From the NCBI GenBank assembly GCA_018713255.1, contig DVFL01000025.1, positions 1 to 56,257 of the forward strand: DNA of 56,257 nt, in the 5' to 3' direction. Below, piece by piece: positions 53,493 through 56,257 of this stretch. The position numbers and the translations under genes were made by a program. How positions within the stretch are numbered: position 1 is the first letter of the stretch; each line of letters starts with the position of its first letter. The notes beneath the pieces are model-generated. The model worked only from the letters and a program-made list of their open reading frames with translations, had not been told where the DNA came from and did not search any database. The stretch is from Candidatus Cottocaccamicrobium excrementipullorum. Its GTDB lineage: Bacteria > Bacillota > Clostridia > Lachnospirales > Lachnospiraceae.

Positions 53493-54266
53493 ATGATTTT
53501 AGCAATTGATATGGGAAATACCAACATCGTTCTGGGAGGCATCGACGAGCATAAAACCTATTTTGTGGAGCGCATCACCACTAATCACGCCAAAACAGAT
53601 CTGGAATACGCGGTGAATTTAAAAGATGTTCTGGAAATCTACAATATCCATCCTGGCCAGATCGAAGGCTCTATCCTGTCCTCCGTAGTTCCCCCTTTAA
53701 ACTCTACCATCCTCCAGGCAGTGGAAAAAATTCTGGGAAAGAAACCCCTCTTAGTGGGCTCCGGCATGAAAACCGGCTTGAATATCCTGATGGACAATCC
53801 GAAAACTGTGGGAAGCGATATGATCGTGGATGCAGTGGCCGCCATTCATGAATATCCCAAGCCGATTATCGTGATTGATATGGGAACGGCCACCACCATG
53901 TCCGTAGTCGATAAACAGGGCAATTATATCGGCGGCGTCATTCTCCCCGGACTCAAGGTATCCCTGGATTCCTTAAGCGGGAAAACCGCTCAGCTTCCCT
54001 ACATCAGCCTGTCCACGCCAGATAAAGTGATCGGGAAAAACACCATTGACTGCATGCGCAGCGGCATTATTTACGGAAATGCTGCCCAGATTGACGGGAT
54101 TATGGACCGGATGGAAGCTGAACTGGGCGAACCGGCCTCTGCGGTGGCCACCGGCGGACTGGCAAAATTTATCACTCCCCTCTGCCGGCACCATGTGGTC
54201 TATGATGATGCTCTGCTGCTGAAAGGGCTTTTAATTTTATATCGGAAAAATACGCAGCATCACTAG
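53493..54266 (+). CDS. coaX: Type III pantothenate kinase
   Basis: This protein of 257 residues phosphorylates pantothenate, the first step to CoA. The ASKHA-fold motifs are DMGNTNIVLG (phosphate 1), DMGTATTMSVVD (phosphate 2) and GGVILPGLKVSLDSLSGKTA (in parts GGVILPGLKVSL and LSGKTAQLP). The start used is ATG of MILAIDMGN, 8 nt after AAAGGAG; the longer frame opens at 53475. It is divergent from coaBC and ends in a strong hairpin. Confidence 0.95.
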   Translation: MILAIDMGNTNIVLGGIDEHKTYFVERITTNHAKTDLEYAVNLKDVLEIYNIHPGQIEGSILSSVVPPLNSTILQAVEKILGKKPLLVGSGMKTGLNILMDNPKTVGSDMIVDAVAAIHEYPKPIIVIDMGTATTMSVVDKQGNYIGGVILPGLKVSLDSLSGKTAQLPYISLSTPDKVIGKNTIDCMRSGIIYGNAAQIDGIMDRMEAELGEPASAVATGGLAKFITPLCRHHVVYDDALLLKGLLILYRKNTQHH

Positions 54267-54338
54267 ATCCTGCCCGGAAAAACTGCGTCTCTTATCCGCC
54301 CCATCCTACACAAACCATTCCTTTCGGGGCCCCTGCAA

Positions 54339-54381
54339 AGCTGCCGGATGGACAACCTCACCGTTTGTCCATCCGGCAGCT
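54339..54381 (+). terminator. Hairpin after coaX
   Basis: AGCTGCCGGATGGACAA and TTGTCCATCCGGCAGCT form a 17-bp perfect stem with a 9-nt loop, between coaX and the sigma factor. The T-run is poor, so termination is likely but not certain. Confidence 0.65.
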
Positions 54382-54435
54382 CCGTCTTTACACGTTTTCT
54401 TCTTGTTTCCATTCTGCAGTATTTTTCCCCCTGAA

Positions 54436-54465
54436 TGCAACTTTTCTTCTGACTCAGCCGTCTAA
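54436..54465 (+). promoter_or_regulatory. ECF-type promoter of the sigma/RsiV operon
   Basis: TGCAAC (54436-54441) and CGTCTAA (54459-54465) with a 17-nt spacer match ECF sigma promoter elements (AAC -35, CGTC -10), just upstream of an ECF sigma gene. This indicates autoregulation. Confidence 0.75.
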
Positions 54466-54489
54466 TGAACAGAAAGGAGGATGGCACAG

Positions 54490-54987
54490 ATGAAAACCAC
54501 TCGCCAACAGGAGACTGAACAAATCCTTCTGGACCATTACCAGCAGCTGTACCGTCTGGCTTTAAGCTACGTGAAAACAGAAGCAGACGCCCTGGATGTG
54601 GTTCAGGAAAGCGCCTACAAAGCTTACCGGGACTGCAGAAAAGTAAACGAAAGTCTCCACCTGAAAACCTGGATTTATCGAATTGTAATCAACACCTCCC
54701 TGGACTTTCTTCGAAAAAAAGGCAGGGAGGTTCCCTTAGAAGAATGGGGACCAGAGCCAGGAAATTCCTCTGCTTATGAAAACCTGGAAGTCATGGAATT
54801 AATCAACCGCCTTTCGGATAAGGAGAAGGCCCTGATTATCCTCCGCTATTTTCAGGACTTAAAACTGGAGGAGATCGCAGAAGTTCTCAATGAAAATGTC
54901 AACACAGTCAAGGCAAGGCTCTACCGCACCTTAAAAAAACTGCGTCTGGAGCTGGAGCCGGAAATGCCCCAGGAGGTGAGCAGATGA
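54490..54987 (+). CDS. ECF sigma factor, SigV-like
   Basis: This protein of 165 residues is an extracytoplasmic-function sigma factor with region 2 (LALSYVKTEADALDVVQES, in the region that binds core and the -10) and region 4 (DKEKALIILRYFQDLKLEEI and VNTVKARLYRTLKKL). It directs RNA polymerase to promoters of the AAC/CGTC type. The start used is the ATG after AAAGGAGG with 9 nt spacing; an ATG at 54481 touches the site. Its stop overlaps the start of the RsiV-like gene (ATGA), so the sigma and its membrane regulator are made together. Confidence 0.9.
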   Translation: MKTTRQQETEQILLDHYQQLYRLALSYVKTEADALDVVQESAYKAYRDCRKVNESLHLKTWIYRIVINTSLDFLRKKGREVPLEEWGPEPGNSSAYENLEVMELINRLSDKEKALIILRYFQDLKLEEIAEVLNENVNTVKARLYRTLKKLRLELEPEMPQEVSR

Positions 54988-55850
54988 AGGATTGGAACGA
55001 ATTAAAACAGCAATACGAACAAATTCCCGTCCCTGCGGAAGCAAGAGAACGAATAAAAATGGGAATTGCCCAGGCTGAACAGGAACAAAAGACGGAGAAA
55101 AAAAGCGCCCCTTCCCTGATTTGGATTAAACGTACCGGAGCCACCGCCGCCGCTTCCCTGGTTTTGATTACCGCTCTGGCCAATATCAGCCCTCAAACGG
55201 CCCAGGCCATGGAAAACATCCCGGTCATTGGAGCCATTGCCCAGATAGTCACCTTCCGCACTTATGAACATCACACTGAAAACACAGAAGCTCTGATAGA
55301 GGTTCCCCAAATCCAGGGAAACGCCGAATCCCCTTCAGCAAACGCGGAAATTCAGGCCTACGCCGACCAGCTCATCGCCACCTATGAGCAGGAACTGCAG
55401 GCATCCCAGGAAGCAGGAAGCTACGCCCTCCATTCCGTCTATGATGTGGTCTTTGAAAACAGCCGGTACCTGTGCATCCGCATCCGCACGACTATGACAA
55501 TAGCCAGCGGAACAGAGTTTGTAAAAATCTTCACGATCAATAAAAACTCGGGAGAAACCGTAAGTCTGAAGGCTCTTCTTGGCAATGATTCCGCCAAACT
55601 GGAAGCCATCAGTGAAAATATTAAAGATCAGATGCGTCAGCAAATGGCCCAGGACGATTCCTTGATCTATTTCCTGGATTCAGATCATCCCCAGGAAGAC
55701 TTCCAAGAACTGACTGGAGAAGAAAGTTATTATTTCAATTCCCAAGGACAGCTGGTGATTGCTTTTGACGAATACCAAGTAGCTCCCGGCTACATGGGCG
55801 CAGTGGAATTTACCATTCCAGAACAGATATCCGGTGATCTGTCCTCCTGA
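54984..55850 (+). CDS. RsiV-like membrane anti-sigma factor with DUF3298 domain
   Basis: This 288-residue protein has a cytoplasmic N-terminus (to about residue 45), one membrane segment (TAAASLVLITALANI, about 52-67), and an outer portion with DUF4163/DUF3298-like domains (YVFENS-type region, then EYQVAPGYMGAVEFTIP near the C-terminus). RsiV in Bacillus holds SigV inactive and is a lysozyme sensor. The genomic pairing with an ECF sigma gene and the ECF promoter support the assignment. Lysozyme as the signal is inferred from the family only, and no cell-wall modification gene is adjacent. Confidence 0.87.
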   Translation: MKDWNELKQQYEQIPVPAEARERIKMGIAQAEQEQKTEKKSAPSLIWIKRTGATAAASLVLITALANISPQTAQAMENIPVIGAIAQIVTFRTYEHHTENTEALIEVPQIQGNAESPSANAEIQAYADQLIATYEQELQASQEAGSYALHSVYDVVFENSRYLCIRIRTTMTIASGTEFVKIFTINKNSGETVSLKALLGNDSAKLEAISENIKDQMRQQMAQDDSLIYFLDSDHPQEDFQELTGEESYYFNSQGQLVIAFDEYQVAPGYMGAVEFTIPEQISGDLSS

Positions 55851-55891
55851 CCTTTACAGAAAAAGTCCGCCGTCTTTCTTGGCAAAAGAAT

Positions 55892-55929
55892 GCCGCTTAA
55901 GGAACGAAATCTTCCATTCCTTAAGCGGC
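55892..55929. terminator. Bidirectional terminator
   Basis: GCCGCTTAAGGAA and TTCCTTAAGCGGC form a 13-bp stem between convergent rsiV-like and aldo/keto reductase genes. T-rich stretches follow on both sides, though short. Confidence 0.8.
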
Positions 55930-55937
55930 TGTTCCTT

Positions 55938-56257
55938 TTATTCGAACGCTTCTTTTGTCTTTTCCAGCCACTGGGTAATTTCAATGTGCTGAGGACACTG
56001 CTCCTCACACTGACGGCAGCCGATACACTGAGAAGCTTTTCCATGTCCGTCCTTGACCAAAGCCTCATAAGCCTCCTTCTGGCTTCCTCTATCCCTGGTC
56101 TGCTCCATCTGGTTATAGAGAGCGAAATAGCGGGGGATAGGAATATTCTGGGGACATCCGTCCACACAGTAGCCGCAGGCTGTACAGGGAATGGCGATGG
56201 TGCTTTTGATGATCTCCCTTACCTTTCCGATTACCTTCTGGCCTTCCTGATCAAGAG
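55938..56257 (-). CDS. C-terminal part of an aldo/keto reductase with two 4Fe-4S motifs
   Basis: The frame is open from its stop to the window edge (about 105 codons), so only the C-terminus is seen; the start lies outside. It carries CTACGYCVDGCP and CIGCRQCEEQCP, two ferredoxin-type clusters, found at the C-terminus of a group of Clostridial aldo/keto reductase-type oxidoreductases. The visible part contains no catalytic residues, so the family call rests on this tail. It is convergent with the rsiV-like gene. Confidence 0.8.
   Translation of the reverse strand, partial: LDQEGQKVIGKVREIIKSTIAIPCTACGYCVDGCPQNIPIPRYFALYNQMEQTRDRGSQKEAYEALVKDGHGKASQCIGCRQCEEQCPQHIEITQWLEKTKEAFE

Overview
The window looks like chromosomal DNA from a Clostridia member of the Lachnospiraceae type. 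This is inferred from gene content: glgC-glgD as separate genes, a ylmC/nrdR/yqeG/aroD/efp neighbourhood, sortase pili under a BTAD-type regulator, a SigV/RsiV-like pair, DUF5722 and NusG domain II proteins, and strong AGGAGG-type ribosome binding sites. No rRNA, tRNA, insertion sequence, prophage or CRISPR array was seen. About 46 protein genes are supported; most are on the minus strand, with plus-strand blocks at 10.0-10.4, 19.2-25.9, 28.3-29.5, 33.7-34.5 and 53.5-55.9 kb.

Region by region. 1-9.5 kb (minus): a sortase-assembled pilus operon, in transcription order a BTAD regulator, an overlapping 54-residue small protein not called by length-limited ORF finding, a 1564-residue VWA tip adhesin (LPETG), a major pilin (LPSTG), a class C sortase and a minor pilin cut by the window edge. 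Two copies of a 22-bp dyad lie upstream of the regulator. 10-19 kb: NusG domain II protein, GltB-like flavoprotein, a ClpS/ClpA N-degron module with a DEDDh exonuclease carrying a topoisomerase-type zinc ribbon, a 2-hydroxyacid dehydrogenase, a secreted DUF5722 protein and a HAD phosphatase. 19.1-25.9 kb (plus): a heterodimeric ABC exporter and its MarR regulator behind a promoter overlapped by a perfect 24-bp palindrome, then glycogen synthesis genes glgC-glgD. 26-35 kb: cysK, AraC regulator/MFS pair, trehalose genes (treC, treB-type PTS, divergent treR with three operators), and a FadR-type regulator. 35-43.5 kb: SNF2 helicase, argS, efp, aroD, yqeG, nrdR, ylmC. 43.5-46.6 kb: methionine transporter metNIQ. 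46.6-53.4 kb: fructokinase, M20 dipeptidase, YqeY protein, RF3, esterase, coaBC. 53.5-56.3 kb: coaX, an ECF sigma/RsiV pair with its own ECF promoter, and the end of an iron-sulfur aldo/keto reductase.

The most notable observation is upstream of metNIQ: a consensus promoter, a strong ribosome binding site, a 26-codon ORF in which 12 codons are ATG (Met), and then an intrinsic terminator before metN. This is the layout of a leader-peptide attenuator reading methionyl-tRNA supply; no SAM riboswitch or T-box signature was seen there. It and the small pilus-operon protein are the best candidates for undescribed biology here. All assignments come from reading the sequence; no database search was run.
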